Assembly: GCA_964644845.1 (NCBI GenBank)
Contig: CAZXXS010000122.1
Location: 32,969 to 96,968, forward strand
Reading direction: 5' to 3'
Length of the DNA stretch: 64,000 nucleotides
From: Geothermovivens sp964644845
Lineage (GTDB): Bacteria > Zhuqueibacterota > Zhuqueibacteria > Oleimicrobiales > Geothermoviventaceae
A program made the translations under genes and the position numbers. The notes under the pieces are model-generated. The model did not search any database. It had not been told where the DNA came from and saw only the letters and a program-made list of their open reading frames with translations. Positions 51,915 to 62,225 of this stretch are shown piece by piece. Within the stretch, counting starts at the first letter, position 1; each line of letters opens with the position of its first letter.

Positions 51915-54299
51915 TCAAAGCACAAAGCGATTTTGTCCGGGGTGCAGCTCGCGCTGCTGGCCGCGCCAGCGAAAAACACCAGGGACACCGTTAGGTAGGC
52001 TCACAACGACCCGCAATCCCGCAGAACCTGCGCGCTCGAGCGACACCCGAATTGTACCCTGAGGATGAGGCACTACACCGTTCACACGCTGGAGTTCGCC
52101 GAGGAAGGGTTCCACCAGAACCTTTCGGAAACCTGGTTCAGCGGGTCGAATGCCGCAAACTGTGGCCAGAAGGTCGATGTTCGGATGTGCGCTCCAGGCG
52201 TGGCAATCCGAGCGCGTCGGTTCCGGCGTCTCGGCCCAGGTCGTCAGGCCAAGGTCGAGCATCTCGCGCCACGGCTGGAGAAGGTCCAGGTAACGGTCGC
52301 CCAGTCCGACCTTGCGGACCGCCCAGTGAAGGTAGAACCGGAAGTAGTAGGTCGCCTGAACAAGCGTCGAGTCATTAAGCAATTTCTGCACAACTCCACG
52401 CTGGCGTTCCGGCGGGATTGCGTCCGTCAGGACGCCCAGAATGTTGGCGTGTTGACTGAACAGATCGTGTGTGGGCGAGTTGGCCAGCAAACCACGCTTT
52501 TCATCCCAACAAAGCCGGTAAACGGCCTGGGCGCTTTTGTCAGCCACTTTACGGTACTCCGACGCCAGGCAAGGGTCCCCCAGACTTTTCTCCAGCTCCG
52601 CCGCATCCTGGAGCGCCCACACAAACTGCAGTGTGACGATGGCCGAACCACCCTGGTCTGTACCAGGCGGAACGCCTTCGCGGTACTGGGGAGCCCAATC
52701 CACAAAATTCCACCATTCGAGCGGACCCAGCAGTCCTGTCTTCTCGTCCAACCGCTTCCAAAACCAAGTTAGCACAGTGCGGGTGCCGGGCAAAAGGTTG
52801 CGGACGAAGGCTTCGTCGTCACGGTACATCCAGTAATCGTGAAGCATGTTCACCCAGTACAGCGAAAAGGGTGGAATGACCTGTGTGACACGCGAGGGGT
52901 AACGGCTTTGAGTGAGGCCATCCGGAAGGCGTGAGTCGTCGAACTGCCGAATGGCTTTGCGCATCAGTCGATCGTCCCCGCTCACGTACAGACTGACGAG
53001 AGCCTGCACACGCGTGTCGCCCACGTACTGAAGTTGCTCGTAGTAGGGACAATCCGTGTAAGTTTCCTGAGCACACAAGCGCGCCGTGTGCCACCCCACC
53101 TGCCAAATCCGAACCAGCGTGGGGTCGTCGCTCTCGAAGCGCCCTTTCTCCCGGAAGGGGTAACCCGTGTACCAGCTTCTGTAGTCCTCGATCGTCAGCG
53201 GCTCGTCGGCCGTCTGAATGTCAAGCTGCACGTAGCGAAAGGTCCGCCACCAGAGCGTCTTGAAGTGGCGCTCGTCGCCGCCGTCCAGTACGAACTCGTC
53301 GGAGTAACCGCGGATCTGTTTGCCTTCGATCACATTCCGGTTTCCCTTCTCCCGGCCTTTCCAAGCGGCCTCGGCGTAGGTGACGCGAACCCGAGCACCT
53401 CGTCCCCGGCTCACGACGAGCTCCGGGTACGCCGTCGTCAATTCCCCCTGGTCCAGCACCAGCCGGATCTTTGCGTGAGCCGGAACGACGAGTGGTGCAG
53501 AGCCCTCTACGAAATTCACCGGTACGTCCACTCCAGTAGCGTGACGCACGGCCGCGAAACGTTGTTCCGTTTCTTCCATCGGTGGGATCAAGCGTGGCAC
53601 AAGCCACCACGGCGAACCGGGGATGCGTACGCCCCGCGGCGAAGCCGGAGCCACGTCGACCACGTCCAACCAGGCACGGTCGTCGAAGTCCAGCGTTTCC
53701 CAACCCCACGGGTACTTTGCAGCGACAACACTGTCGCCCGGCCCAACGACCGAAAAGAAAGGCACCTCCGATTTTCGCACCGGGATTGGCCTGTAAGCGT
53801 CGTTGCGAAGAACCTTCCAGCCGTTGCCAGCGCGCGTGTCGAGGACCCGCTCTGTCTCACCGTCGCCCTGAAGGACAAAAGCCGTGCGCGCCGTCATCTG
53901 GGCCCACGGCCCCACATCGCCAAAATTCCACACCACAGCAGCAACCACGTTCTGGCCCCGCCGCAGGTACGGCGCCAGGTCCACAGTCTCAAAACGCCAG
54001 TTGTGCAAATCACCTCGAGCTGGACCCCAGCTCACCGATTGGCCGTTTACAAACAGCCGGTAGCGGTTGTCCGCACTCACATGAACCACAAAGCGAGCCG
54101 GTACACGGTTGAGGTCAAACCGTTTGCGGAAATGAAACACACCGTAATCGTGCGCTGGACCCTCCGGGTGAGCTACCCACCTGGCCGGCCACCGCTGGTG
54201 AAACAACGAAGGGTTGATTTTCATGCTCGAATCCTCTGCCCGTGCCGACCCGACAAGAAGCGACGCAAGAACAAAACCCAACAGCCTGTGCCGTCGCAT
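51915..54299 (-). CDS. exported GH78-like alpha-L-rhamnosidase
   Basis: 794 residues from the ATG at 54299 (AAAGGAGGGCGGCC in front) with signal peptide RRHRLLGFVLASLLVGSARA. The N-terminal beta domain carries FVVHVSADNRYRLFVNGQSV and the Bac_rhamnosid_N-like pattern. The alpha/alpha barrel has CAQETYTDCPYYEQLQYVGD (the conserved DCP-Y-EQ motif with a candidate catalytic acid), SYWVNMLHDYWMYRDD-like helices and TWAETPEPTRSDCHAWSAHP, again GH78-like. It should release terminal rhamnose or a similar sugar. It follows the GH67/20-like gene by 84 bp. Confidence 0.8.
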   Translation of the reverse strand: MRRHRLLGFVLASLLVGSARAEDSSMKINPSLFHQRWPARWVAHPEGPAHDYGVFHFRKRFDLNRVPARFVVHVSADNRYRLFVNGQSVSWGPARGDLHNWRFETVDLAPYLRRGQNVVAAVVWNFGDVGPWAQMTARTAFVLQGDGETERVLDTRAGNGWKVLRNDAYRPIPVRKSEVPFFSVVGPGDSVVAAKYPWGWETLDFDDRAWLDVVDVAPASPRGVRIPGSPWWLVPRLIPPMEETEQRFAAVRHATGVDVPVNFVEGSAPLVVPAHAKIRLVLDQGELTTAYPELVVSRGRGARVRVTYAEAAWKGREKGNRNVIEGKQIRGYSDEFVLDGGDERHFKTLWWRTFRYVQLDIQTADEPLTIEDYRSWYTGYPFREKGRFESDDPTLVRIWQVGWHTARLCAQETYTDCPYYEQLQYVGDTRVQALVSLYVSGDDRLMRKAIRQFDDSRLPDGLTQSRYPSRVTQVIPPFSLYWVNMLHDYWMYRDDEAFVRNLLPGTRTVLTWFWKRLDEKTGLLGPLEWWNFVDWAPQYREGVPPGTDQGGSAIVTLQFVWALQDAAELEKSLGDPCLASEYRKVADKSAQAVYRLCWDEKRGLLANSPTHDLFSQHANILGVLTDAIPPERQRGVVQKLLNDSTLVQATYYFRFYLHWAVRKVGLGDRYLDLLQPWREMLDLGLTTWAETPEPTRSDCHAWSAHPNIDLLATVCGIRPAEPGFRKVLVEPFLGELQRVNGVVPHPQGTIRVSLERAGSAGLRVVVSLPNGVPGVFRWRGQQRELHPGQNRFVL

Positions 54300-54383
54300 G
54301 GCCGCCCTCCTTTCCAGAATCCAACGCCCCGAACGTCTCTGGCGTACGAAACCGGAGCTGGTCCGTTCCACACCGCCACCAAC

Positions 54384-57300
54384 CTACCAAAACCGCCAAA
54401 GCGGACGGTCGTAGTCCCCGGGGCGGTTGGGATCCCAGGGCCAGAACCGTCCGGTTTCGATCTGTTTTTTGCAGGTTCCCGCGAATTCTGCAGCGCGCGC
54501 TGGATCCCACGACGGCACACGCAGGTAGGGTGTTTCAAACCGAACGTCCGGGTACTGTGTGGCGCGGCCATCCAGAGTAGCTGCCTCGACGTAGAAAAGA
54601 GCGCCGCGGTGGTCCACTACAAATTGCCCGTTCCAGGCACCGCCGGCCTCGGCCGCCAGAGGGATTTCGTGCCACGGCAAGTGCGAGGGCAACGGTTTGA
54701 AATACAATTTCGCCCAGCGGATTCCAGCCGCGTCGTGGATTCGAACGCGCAGTGTTAACCGGAAGCGATCTTTGTCCAGCCACGTGACTTTCGACGGCAA
54801 CAGCTCGATTTGCGGAGGTGTGTCCTTAGCAACAACGTTCACGGCGTACCACAGCTTCCCGTCGCCGTCCGGTCGGTACACTCGAGCCCCAACCGAGTCG
54901 AAACGAATCCAGCTCCCGTACCAGTGTCGCTCAAGAAGCTCAGGGGCTTCCATTTTAGGTCCGTGGGTTTCCACCCGGATCAGGTAGTGGAGCTGCCCTG
55001 GGGTTAACCCTGCGCCAGGAATTGTCGCCTCGTACACGCGCGGGAACTCTGTGCTGGGCAGCATCCGTAGCGCTTTCACTTCACCCTGGTCGGGGAGGCG
55101 GTAGTAAAGCCAGGCGTGAACGGCCTCGCGTGCGTACACGTAGACTGCAACGCGCAGGTCCTGTCCCGCTTTTGCGGCACGAACCGGCACGTGTCCGACG
55201 ACCGGTTTTCCACCGTACAGTGGTCTGTGCTTGCGAGCGTCGGCAAGAGCACGATCCAGGTCGTAAACGTCGCGCTCCAGTTTCTTGCCTTCGCCGAGCC
55301 AGGTAAAAGCGTCCGTCTTCATCCGGAGCCAGTCCGCGAAAGGACCGTAGTGCCGGTCCGCCACGGCCGCCAAGTTGGCCCAACACGTCCGTGCGGAATC
55401 GATTTCCCCGTACGCCCGCAGGATTGGCTCCAGGTCGCCCGTTTCCAGGTAGAAGGCGTAGTGCGTGGCCGCCTGGATTTTCCAGACGTAGTAGCGGCCC
55501 AACCAGACGAGCGCGTGCACATCCTGCAAGAGGCAAAGCAACGGCGGTGCAGGCGGCGGCCCAGCGACCTCGATTGAGCGGGCAGCCTTTTCCGCCGCCT
55601 TGGCTGCCAGACGGAGCGCACGCACAACCTCGTAAGGTCCAACCTTTCCCGTAGGTAACCAGTCGCGCTTGGGTACTGCCGGGGAATCGCCACCAGCGTG
55701 CACGTCAAGGCGTAACAGTGGGTCGTTGTGGGGGTTTCCCATCCAAGCGCGAACGTACTCCGAAATGCTGGCAAACGTGCGTGTGTCCAGCGGGGGACAG
55801 TGAACGAAATCTTCAAGCGTGCCCGCCACCCGGCGCCCGGCCAAGGCAAACACGTCGTTGCCCGTTTCGAGCTCAGGAGCCATTTGACGGTGATCCGGAC
55901 CAAGCCGGTGGTAGGCGAAAATCAGCGGCACAATCTTGCTGGCCTGCCTCAGGGCCTGGTAAGCGGCTTTTCCCGCAGCACCGTAGTGCTCGTGGAACAA
56001 ACGAATCCAGACGGACTCGGGCGTGTTGGGGTCGTAACCCAAACGCCCCCAAAGCTCGTACCAAAACCACGTGCGTTCGTGGTTCCAGTGGTACCAGCGA
56101 CCGTCGGGTGCGTCCTGGCGGTGGTAAGCGTCGTCCACGGGGTAGTACGCCGAAAGAGGCTCAACCGTGTAGCCAAGCCCGCGACCCAGCCGGCAACTCA
56201 GCGCCGTACGACGCACGAAATCCGGGTCACCCCACGCAAAAATGCGGTGCGTCCCGTTCGTCCGCACCTGCCACAGGATGCGCCAGGGCTGGGGTTCCAC
56301 GGGGTACACTTCGTAGCTGTAGGCTGGTGGGAGATTCGGCTCAATCGGCTCCACAATTCCCTGGTACGGCAGACCCATCTGCTCACCGTTGTACTTCGGC
56401 TCTACCACAAAGTGCCCGGGAAATTCCCGGCCAACCTCGGCCAACCTTTTCGGGTCTGCGCCCCAAGTTCTCGTGTACACCCGAATGTTCGGCGCGACCT
56501 CTCGGATCACACTCAGGTAGGCGCGCTCGAAGAACCCTTCGCTCTGGCCCGATTCTCCGATCCGAAAACCAAAGGCCCAAAGATCCGGAACCTCCGAGAG
56601 CAACCTACGCACGGAGCGTTGGGTGTACTGAACCAGTCTCTCTCCCGTAAGCGCCTTTCCAGCGGAAGACACACCTGTGTTGTAGTTCATCAGCGCCACG
56701 TGGATTCCGCGTTCTTTGGCCAGAGCCACAATGTGCTTGAACTGTGCGAAAATTCGCTGCGTCAGTTCGGGAGGTACACCCGTCTGCGGAAACTCTTTGA
56801 AGCTGAAAAAGTACGGAAAGATGTTCGGGAAATCCGTCTTCCTCAGATCGTACGCCGCGTGGATGTCCAGCAAATTATGACGAGATTCCGCAAGCAGATC
56901 GAGGTAGCTTGTCCAGAAGGCGTCTGAAAAGTACCAGGACGTCGTGTCCAACAGAGCCTGGACGTGCAGAAACGGATTCACAGCGCGCACGTCGAGGAAA
57001 GGCTCAGCGGTGCGTGCTCTCAAGCGGCGCAGAGCGGGCTTTTCCTGCATCCAACGAATTTGCTCGGCTACGTCGAAACAACCGTACATCGTGCCCACAG
57101 GATCCGATCCGAGAACAAGCACTTGCTGTTTGCTGACCCGAATGACGTAGCTCTCCGGACGTGTAGGCGCCTTGACGTCCTGAAAAGGTCTCGTCTGCCC
57201 CACCTCGCCATCCCCAGAGCACACAACCCACACAGTAGGCGCACCTTTCGGCGGTTTTTTCGAAAGCACTACGTCCACGCCGCGCGAAGTGAGTGCTTGC

Positions 57301-57440
57301 TCCAGCGCCTGCACACCGTGCACCACCGTTGGGCGTTGCCCGGACAGATTCACGACGTACCAGAGGTCCGCGCGTGCAGAGGCTACACCCGACCCTAAGA
57401 AAACCAGAGCGGCCATCAAGACAAGGCAGCGCCTAAGCAC
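54384..57440 (-). CDS. exported GH67/GH20-like glycosidase-like protein
   Basis: 1018 residues from a GTG at 57440 with AAGGAGG 5 nt upstream; the extension to 57530 is not coding-like. Signal peptide LRRCLVLMAALVFLGSGVAS. Residues about 35-140 form a domain like the N-terminal domain of GH20/GH67 enzymes (VHGVQALEQALTSRGVDVVL, VLGSDPVGTMYGCFDVAEQI). A TIM barrel follows (DIHAAYDLRKTDFPNIFPYF, WAFGFRIGESGQSEGFFERA). The C-terminal 350 residues are helical, then beta-rich. It resembles alpha-glucuronidase-related proteins of glycan loci. The catalytic acids are not fixed. Confidence 0.6.
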   Translation of the reverse strand: MLRRCLVLMAALVFLGSGVASARADLWYVVNLSGQRPTVVHGVQALEQALTSRGVDVVLSKKPPKGAPTVWVVCSGDGEVGQTRPFQDVKAPTRPESYVIRVSKQQVLVLGSDPVGTMYGCFDVAEQIRWMQEKPALRRLRARTAEPFLDVRAVNPFLHVQALLDTTSWYFSDAFWTSYLDLLAESRHNLLDIHAAYDLRKTDFPNIFPYFFSFKEFPQTGVPPELTQRIFAQFKHIVALAKERGIHVALMNYNTGVSSAGKALTGERLVQYTQRSVRRLLSEVPDLWAFGFRIGESGQSEGFFERAYLSVIREVAPNIRVYTRTWGADPKRLAEVGREFPGHFVVEPKYNGEQMGLPYQGIVEPIEPNLPPAYSYEVYPVEPQPWRILWQVRTNGTHRIFAWGDPDFVRRTALSCRLGRGLGYTVEPLSAYYPVDDAYHRQDAPDGRWYHWNHERTWFWYELWGRLGYDPNTPESVWIRLFHEHYGAAGKAAYQALRQASKIVPLIFAYHRLGPDHRQMAPELETGNDVFALAGRRVAGTLEDFVHCPPLDTRTFASISEYVRAWMGNPHNDPLLRLDVHAGGDSPAVPKRDWLPTGKVGPYEVVRALRLAAKAAEKAARSIEVAGPPPAPPLLCLLQDVHALVWLGRYYVWKIQAATHYAFYLETGDLEPILRAYGEIDSARTCWANLAAVADRHYGPFADWLRMKTDAFTWLGEGKKLERDVYDLDRALADARKHRPLYGGKPVVGHVPVRAAKAGQDLRVAVYVYAREAVHAWLYYRLPDQGEVKALRMLPSTEFPRVYEATIPGAGLTPGQLHYLIRVETHGPKMEAPELLERHWYGSWIRFDSVGARVYRPDGDGKLWYAVNVVAKDTPPQIELLPSKVTWLDKDRFRLTLRVRIHDAAGIRWAKLYFKPLPSHLPWHEIPLAAEAGGAWNGQFVVDHRGALFYVEAATLDGRATQYPDVRFETPYLRVPSWDPARAAEFAGTCKKQIETGRFWPWDPNRPGDYDRPLWRFW

Positions 57441-57863
57441 ACTTTCCTCCTTCGCTTCTGGCCCAACAGATTCCATCAAAACTGGAACACTACCCGTTCC
57501 CTGCGGTGGTTCCAACTGCCGGTTCGACATCCCGGATTACGGCACATCCGCCTCGCCGAACTTGCACTGTCCTGGCTGTGGGTCCGGCGCCACTTGCTCG
57601 TACCACTCAGAATCAACCGCTGGCCTGTTCGGTTCCCCTTTTGTTGCTTTCCCAAAAGCAGGTTAGCTAACCGCTTTCGCAGCACGGACGCCGAACCTCC
57701 AGAAAAACGTTCGCTCCGTCCGCAAGCTGCGTCCGGACGTGTGTTCCAGGCTTGGTCTGCACAACAGACTGTTTCCCTACGGGTCCAAGTAAGGTCGACT
57801 GTGTTCCTCGGCTGTTCACCAAACACACCACGCTGCTGAACTGAGAAGCGGCGGCACGCACCT
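57441..57863. other. intergenic region, possible leader
   Basis: 423 bp between the unrecognised exported protein gene and the GH67/20-like gene. It contains a perfect 12-base palindrome GGTTAGCTAACC (57661-57672) and, on the minus strand, CGTCCG...CGGACG arms 12 nt before a run of five T, a weak terminator candidate. No gene is supported. Confidence 0.35.
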
Positions 57864-59735
57864 TCATTCAAGTTTCAGCCAAACGTGCGAGCGGGCTCCG
57901 AGCCGCAGGTGGACGCTCCCCCCTGCCACCCGAAGCCAACTTTTAGCTGTTTCCAGACCGACCAGCTGGGCGTCTTGCACAGGCACACCTTCGAGGAGCA
58001 CGTTCACAGGCTCGCCGTTGAAATTGCAGACCACGACGTCGCCGCTTGCGAACGCGTGCAGCGCCACCCGAGCCGGTCCCACGAGCCGCAAGTGACCCGT
58101 CGGCAGAAAGACATTTCGCACTGCCGCCAGGACAGCTTCTGGAAGCTCAAGAAGCGCCACTGGTCGAGGCGCAAGAAGCACTTCGTTCACGGCCTGGAAA
58201 TCAGCCTCCGAGAAAGTGTGCGAGTTTAACACCGCCAGTTTGCCGCCAACCGGCGGCGAGAACACCGTGAGAAATGGTACAAGCGCGTCGCCGATTTCCG
58301 CCTCCACGAGAACCTGTGCCGACGTCGTCTGCAAACGCGCTTCGAGGCGCAACGGCTCTGCCAAATCGTAGTTCCTCCCCTCCACGCTCAGCCGCCGCGT
58401 TTCGAGCGTCTCTTCCGGGCCACGCAGCAGTTGGACCCCAGCAGATTTCAGAAGTCTGGCGTTCGCGGGCAATTTTCTCAAGAAACCAGCCGTCGCGACC
58501 ACGGTGCCACCGTTTCGCAGCGTGGCCAGGACGCGTTTTTCCACGTCGGCGTCTGCGGTAGCCTGGGTGGGCACAAAGACGACGTCCGCCCTCACGGGGT
58601 AAGTGGCCGTTGGTAGCAAAGGAATGCCAAGCATGCCAAGGTAGTCGAAAATGTACAGGTCTCCGCCCGCGTCCGAGTTGGCTGGCTTGTACCCGTAAAC
58701 ACCGACCGGTCTGGACTGGCGAACCATTTTCGCCAGGGCAGTCAGCTGGCTGAAACGCCGCCGCAACAAGTGGTGGCCGGGGTGACCCTGCAGCAGGTTG
58801 TCCAGGTTAAACAGAATGATTTGCCTGGCTCCAGCGAGCACGGTTTCCACACACTGGTCGTAGAAATCGTTGGCATCGCAGTCGATGTGGTCGAACCAGC
58901 CGCCGCCTACTTTGCCGTCGGCAATGCTGGAAATCCAGCGAAAATTGACGAAACCCTCGTAGGGTTGGACGAAGCCCATCCGCTGTGTCCTGGCACCTCG
59001 CGTTTCCGTGCCCACCCAGACGCCGTCGAAAAGAGCAGCCTCGCGTGGAACGTCGTAGCCAAACAGGTGAAATCTGTCGTACCACTGGGGGAATTTCACA
59101 ATCACCGTCGCTGCTGGATTCTCGGACTTTGCGGTTTTTACGATCTGATTCTCTGCCACACCAACCAGCAGGTTGCGGCGGTACTCCGACCACGAACGCT
59201 GGCCTTTCGCGCGCCTGGACTCGCCGCTTGTGTCCGCTGTACAAAGGAAGTCGTCGACGATGAGCTCGTCAAACACTCGCGCCGTCAAACGAACCACATC
59301 TTCAAGGTCTTTCCGGGTCTTGTTGTTTTGGAAATTGAGCCAACCGAGTTGCCCCTGCTGGCGGACGCCGAAACCCTGACCCGGCGTGGTGGCAATGCCG
59401 CCAGCTACTTCGAAGCCGGCGCCCACAAGGCAGTTCCGAGCGCGTACAAGCGTGCTCTCCGGTACCGTGGTTCCGCCACGGTGTGACTCCAGGAAAACCC
59501 TGGTCACGCCAAGACTACGAAGCACGGAAACGACTTCGCGCTGGCCAGCCCGATCCACGAAGTTGTCGAGACACTGGTGCGCTGTTACGTAGACGGCAAA
59601 CCGCAAGGCTTCCGCGTTTCGACGGGCAAAGGCGCTGAGATCCTCTTCGCACGACTCCGAAGTCGCTGCCAAACCAAACGTCGGCGCAAGCAGTGCGACC
59701 GCCACTCCCGACACGAAAGCACTCAAAACGCGCAT
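57864..59735 (-). CDS. exported protein of unknown function, (beta/alpha) barrel-like N-terminus
   Basis: 623 residues from the ATG at 59735 (AGAGAGG in front) with signal peptide MRVLSAFVSGVAVALLAP. The N-terminal 300 residues have barrel-like alternation with acidic motifs (VFDELIVDDFLCTADTSGES, FDGVWVGTETRGARTQRMGF, GGWFDHIDCDANDFYDQC), which suggests a hydrolase-type TIM barrel. The middle resembles a beta-galactosidase-trimerisation/GATase-like fold (GGTVVATAGFLRKL), and the end is a beta-sandwich (VVVCNFNGEPVNVLLEGVPV). I do not recognise a named family. It lies between a GH78-like gene (52 bp upstream) and a GH67/20-like gene. Confidence 0.5.
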   Translation of the reverse strand: MRVLSAFVSGVAVALLAPTFGLAATSESCEEDLSAFARRNAEALRFAVYVTAHQCLDNFVDRAGQREVVSVLRSLGVTRVFLESHRGGTTVPESTLVRARNCLVGAGFEVAGGIATTPGQGFGVRQQGQLGWLNFQNNKTRKDLEDVVRLTARVFDELIVDDFLCTADTSGESRRAKGQRSWSEYRRNLLVGVAENQIVKTAKSENPAATVIVKFPQWYDRFHLFGYDVPREAALFDGVWVGTETRGARTQRMGFVQPYEGFVNFRWISSIADGKVGGGWFDHIDCDANDFYDQCVETVLAGARQIILFNLDNLLQGHPGHHLLRRRFSQLTALAKMVRQSRPVGVYGYKPANSDAGGDLYIFDYLGMLGIPLLPTATYPVRADVVFVPTQATADADVEKRVLATLRNGGTVVATAGFLRKLPANARLLKSAGVQLLRGPEETLETRRLSVEGRNYDLAEPLRLEARLQTTSAQVLVEAEIGDALVPFLTVFSPPVGGKLAVLNSHTFSEADFQAVNEVLLAPRPVALLELPEAVLAAVRNVFLPTGHLRLVGPARVALHAFASGDVVVCNFNGEPVNVLLEGVPVQDAQLVGLETAKSWLRVAGGSVHLRLGARSHVWLKLE

Positions 59736-59787
59736 CGCGGTGACCTCTCTGTCTCCAGTTTCGCGCTCACTTCGTCGAGCCGTTCCT

Positions 59788-62202
59788 TCAACGGCGCCAG
59801 AGCAGTTCGATTCGGTGGCGTCCAGAAGCCAGCACCACTGACGCACACCGCTCACTGGCGACGTCGTCGACGGATGCAAAAACGTATTTTTCCCGTTGGG
59901 GAACAAAGCGAAGCGTCGATCCGTCGGGCACTTCTACTTCAAACACAAGGCGTTGCCCGTCGTTGTGGAATTCTGCGTTGAGCTTCCCGGTAGGCAAACT
60001 GAGGCGGACTCTTGCCTCTCGGAGTCGCTTTGGCACGTGGGGTTCCAGCTGAATGACCCGCCAACCAGGCACAGCGGGTTTCAAGCCCACGAGCTCCTCC
60101 ACAGTGACAAACAGGGGCGCCGTGGCCCAGGCGTGACACCAGCTCGTGTTCCACTTCAGATCGGGATCCCAGGCTTCCAGCGTCGCTGTGGCTCCCTTCC
60201 GCAGCATGTTAGCCCAGGAATGTTCGCCTCGCGAGGTCAGCAACCGGTAGGCGAGCTCGTCGGCGCCGTTGCGGAAGAGCGCCCGCAGAACAAAGGCGGA
60301 AAAGTAGACGCCGCAGGCCATCCCTTTGCGGCGGATGAAATCAACCAGTTTCGGACGGAGGCTGTCGGGCACCAGGTCGAAGTACAGCGGCAGTACGTTC
60401 GCGTGCAGGGAAGCGTGGGTGCTGCCGAGCGCGTCCACGTAGAGTCTCTTTCGTCGGTCGAAGAGCAAACGGTTGAAAACGTCGCGCCGCGCACTGGCTT
60501 TGCCGGCGTAGGTACAGGAATCGGTTCTGCGCCCAAGTAGCCCAGCCAGACGGGATGCAGCATCCAGAGCTCCGATGTAGAAAGCATTGAGGACAGTGTT
60601 CACGCCCTGTTCGGCGCGTTTCATGTCGTAGTTGTCGCGCAAGTTGGGCGGCCAATCCACGAGATTCATTGTGGGAACAGCTTCGAGCAGGCCAAAGGGG
60701 CCCTCCCAGCCAGCGAATCCCTCTAACAGCCCCTTAAGCGTCGGCCACATCCGTGCTGCGAAAGCCGTGTCCCCACTCAGGTACGTGTACTCCTCGAGGA
60801 ACAAAACCCACACCAACGAGTAGTCGGCAATTTCCTGTCTGAACGACGAGGGGGCAACGCAGAGCAACGTCCGCTTGAAAATGGCGGATTGAGCGAAATT
60901 CTCCAGGGCTTTCCGCTGCAGCCGCCAGTCGCCCGTCGCGTAGAACTGAGACAACCCCTCCACGTAGCTGTCGCCAAGGTACTGCCCCTTTTCGCGCGTC
61001 GGACAGTCGACGTACACTTCCTGGCTGCCCAGCTCCACCGAGCGCACACACAGGTCCCAAATCGCCTGAAGCAGTGAGTCAGAAGTTCGGAAGAAAACCG
61101 CGGTAGAGTCGAACGGGTAGTGGCGCTCCCGGACCCAGACGTCCTCACGGGTCAGATTACCCGGCAGGTTAAGCAGCTCAACGTAGCGGAAACCTTTGTA
61201 GTCGTAAAACTCGAAGGACTCTTCAGGGCGTCCGGCCAGTGTGTAGAATTCACGGTACGTACAGTTTGCTCGCAGTCTGTAGCGCACAGAATCTGGCGCG
61301 GCCAGCTCCTCACCGTGCCGAATTTCGATTTTGTGGCCTCGAGGTCCGTGAAGGCGAAGGCGCAGAGTGCCCACGGTCTCCTTGCCAAAATCCACCAGCA
61401 AATGGCCGGGACCAAGGCGTCGAACCTGTTCCGGAGCCAGCTTGCCGAACTGAAGCGGTGGCGTGGGTTGCGGAACCAGCCGACGCTCGCGCAACGGCGG
61501 CACGCCGAGTTCAAGCGCGTGCGGCCAACTGGCGTCGTCGAAGGCCCTTTCTGTCCATCCCCACGGCAGAAGCCGGCCATCGACATTTTCCAAGAACTGA
61601 GTGCTGTACCCGATCGGCTCGCCGGAGTACGCTGAGCACGTGAGGACTCGCCACGTGGAGTCGGTTACGACCGTGTCGCGCTCGCCGTCCTGGTACTCAA
61701 TCACAAGCTGAAGGATCAACCCGGTCAGCCCGTCACCGCTGACCCACACTCGGTTCACAAGCCCCTGGTAGTACACGTGTGCCGCCAGCACGTTCACCCG
61801 CCCCGGTTCAAGAAAGTCCGTAACGTCGAAGCGATTGAAGTAGTACCACTGGGGGTACGACGGGGCAGGCCCCTGCCCGACGAAACGCCCGTGGACGTAA
61901 AGTTTGTACATGTCGTCGGCGGAAACAAAACACACCGCGGACCTGACCGGAGCGCGCACCCGAACGAGTTTTCGGAAGAAAAAGTGCTGGTTGGGCGCAA
62001 CGTACAGAGGATCCCGAGCACCCGGCGCCACCACCCACGATGCCCGCCACTCGCCCCGAGACTCGCGCAGTGGTTGAGGGGTGACAGCACACTCTGCACC
62101 AGGTACGGCTTGAACCGCAGTGGTTAAGCTGGCCAAACCGAGTACCACTGGGAGGAAACAAGCCAGACTTCGTCTCGTTTTCTTTCGGTTTTGCCTTTCC
62201 AA
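59788..62202 (-). CDS. exported GH78-like alpha-L-rhamnosidase
   Basis: 804 residues from a TTG at 62202, 23 nt after the upstream stop; no good ribosome binding site is visible, so the start is uncertain. RSLACFLPVVLGLASLTTA is the signal peptide core. FVSADDMYKLYVHGRFVGQG is the N-terminal beta domain. LLVDFGKETVGTLRLRLHG and RHGEELAAPDSVRYRLRANC precede the helical barrel with EVYVDCPTREKGQYLGDSYV (the conserved DCP-R-E motif) and ATLEAWDPDLKWNTSWCHAW, typical of GH78. It is distinct from the copy at 51915, so the two may act on different linkages. Confidence 0.8.
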   Translation of the reverse strand: MERQNRKKTRRSLACFLPVVLGLASLTTAVQAVPGAECAVTPQPLRESRGEWRASWVVAPGARDPLYVAPNQHFFFRKLVRVRAPVRSAVCFVSADDMYKLYVHGRFVGQGPAPSYPQWYYFNRFDVTDFLEPGRVNVLAAHVYYQGLVNRVWVSGDGLTGLILQLVIEYQDGERDTVVTDSTWRVLTCSAYSGEPIGYSTQFLENVDGRLLPWGWTERAFDDASWPHALELGVPPLRERRLVPQPTPPLQFGKLAPEQVRRLGPGHLLVDFGKETVGTLRLRLHGPRGHKIEIRHGEELAAPDSVRYRLRANCTYREFYTLAGRPEESFEFYDYKGFRYVELLNLPGNLTREDVWVRERHYPFDSTAVFFRTSDSLLQAIWDLCVRSVELGSQEVYVDCPTREKGQYLGDSYVEGLSQFYATGDWRLQRKALENFAQSAIFKRTLLCVAPSSFRQEIADYSLVWVLFLEEYTYLSGDTAFAARMWPTLKGLLEGFAGWEGPFGLLEAVPTMNLVDWPPNLRDNYDMKRAEQGVNTVLNAFYIGALDAASRLAGLLGRRTDSCTYAGKASARRDVFNRLLFDRRKRLYVDALGSTHASLHANVLPLYFDLVPDSLRPKLVDFIRRKGMACGVYFSAFVLRALFRNGADELAYRLLTSRGEHSWANMLRKGATATLEAWDPDLKWNTSWCHAWATAPLFVTVEELVGLKPAVPGWRVIQLEPHVPKRLREARVRLSLPTGKLNAEFHNDGQRLVFEVEVPDGSTLRFVPQREKYVFASVDDVASERCASVVLASGRHRIELLWRR

Positions 62203-62225
62203 GAAAGTCCCAAAGTTTTGTCTTC

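Noticed and set aside
57661..57672. 12-base palindrome GGTTAGCTAACC
   Set aside because: Expected by chance at this length; not tied to a promoter.
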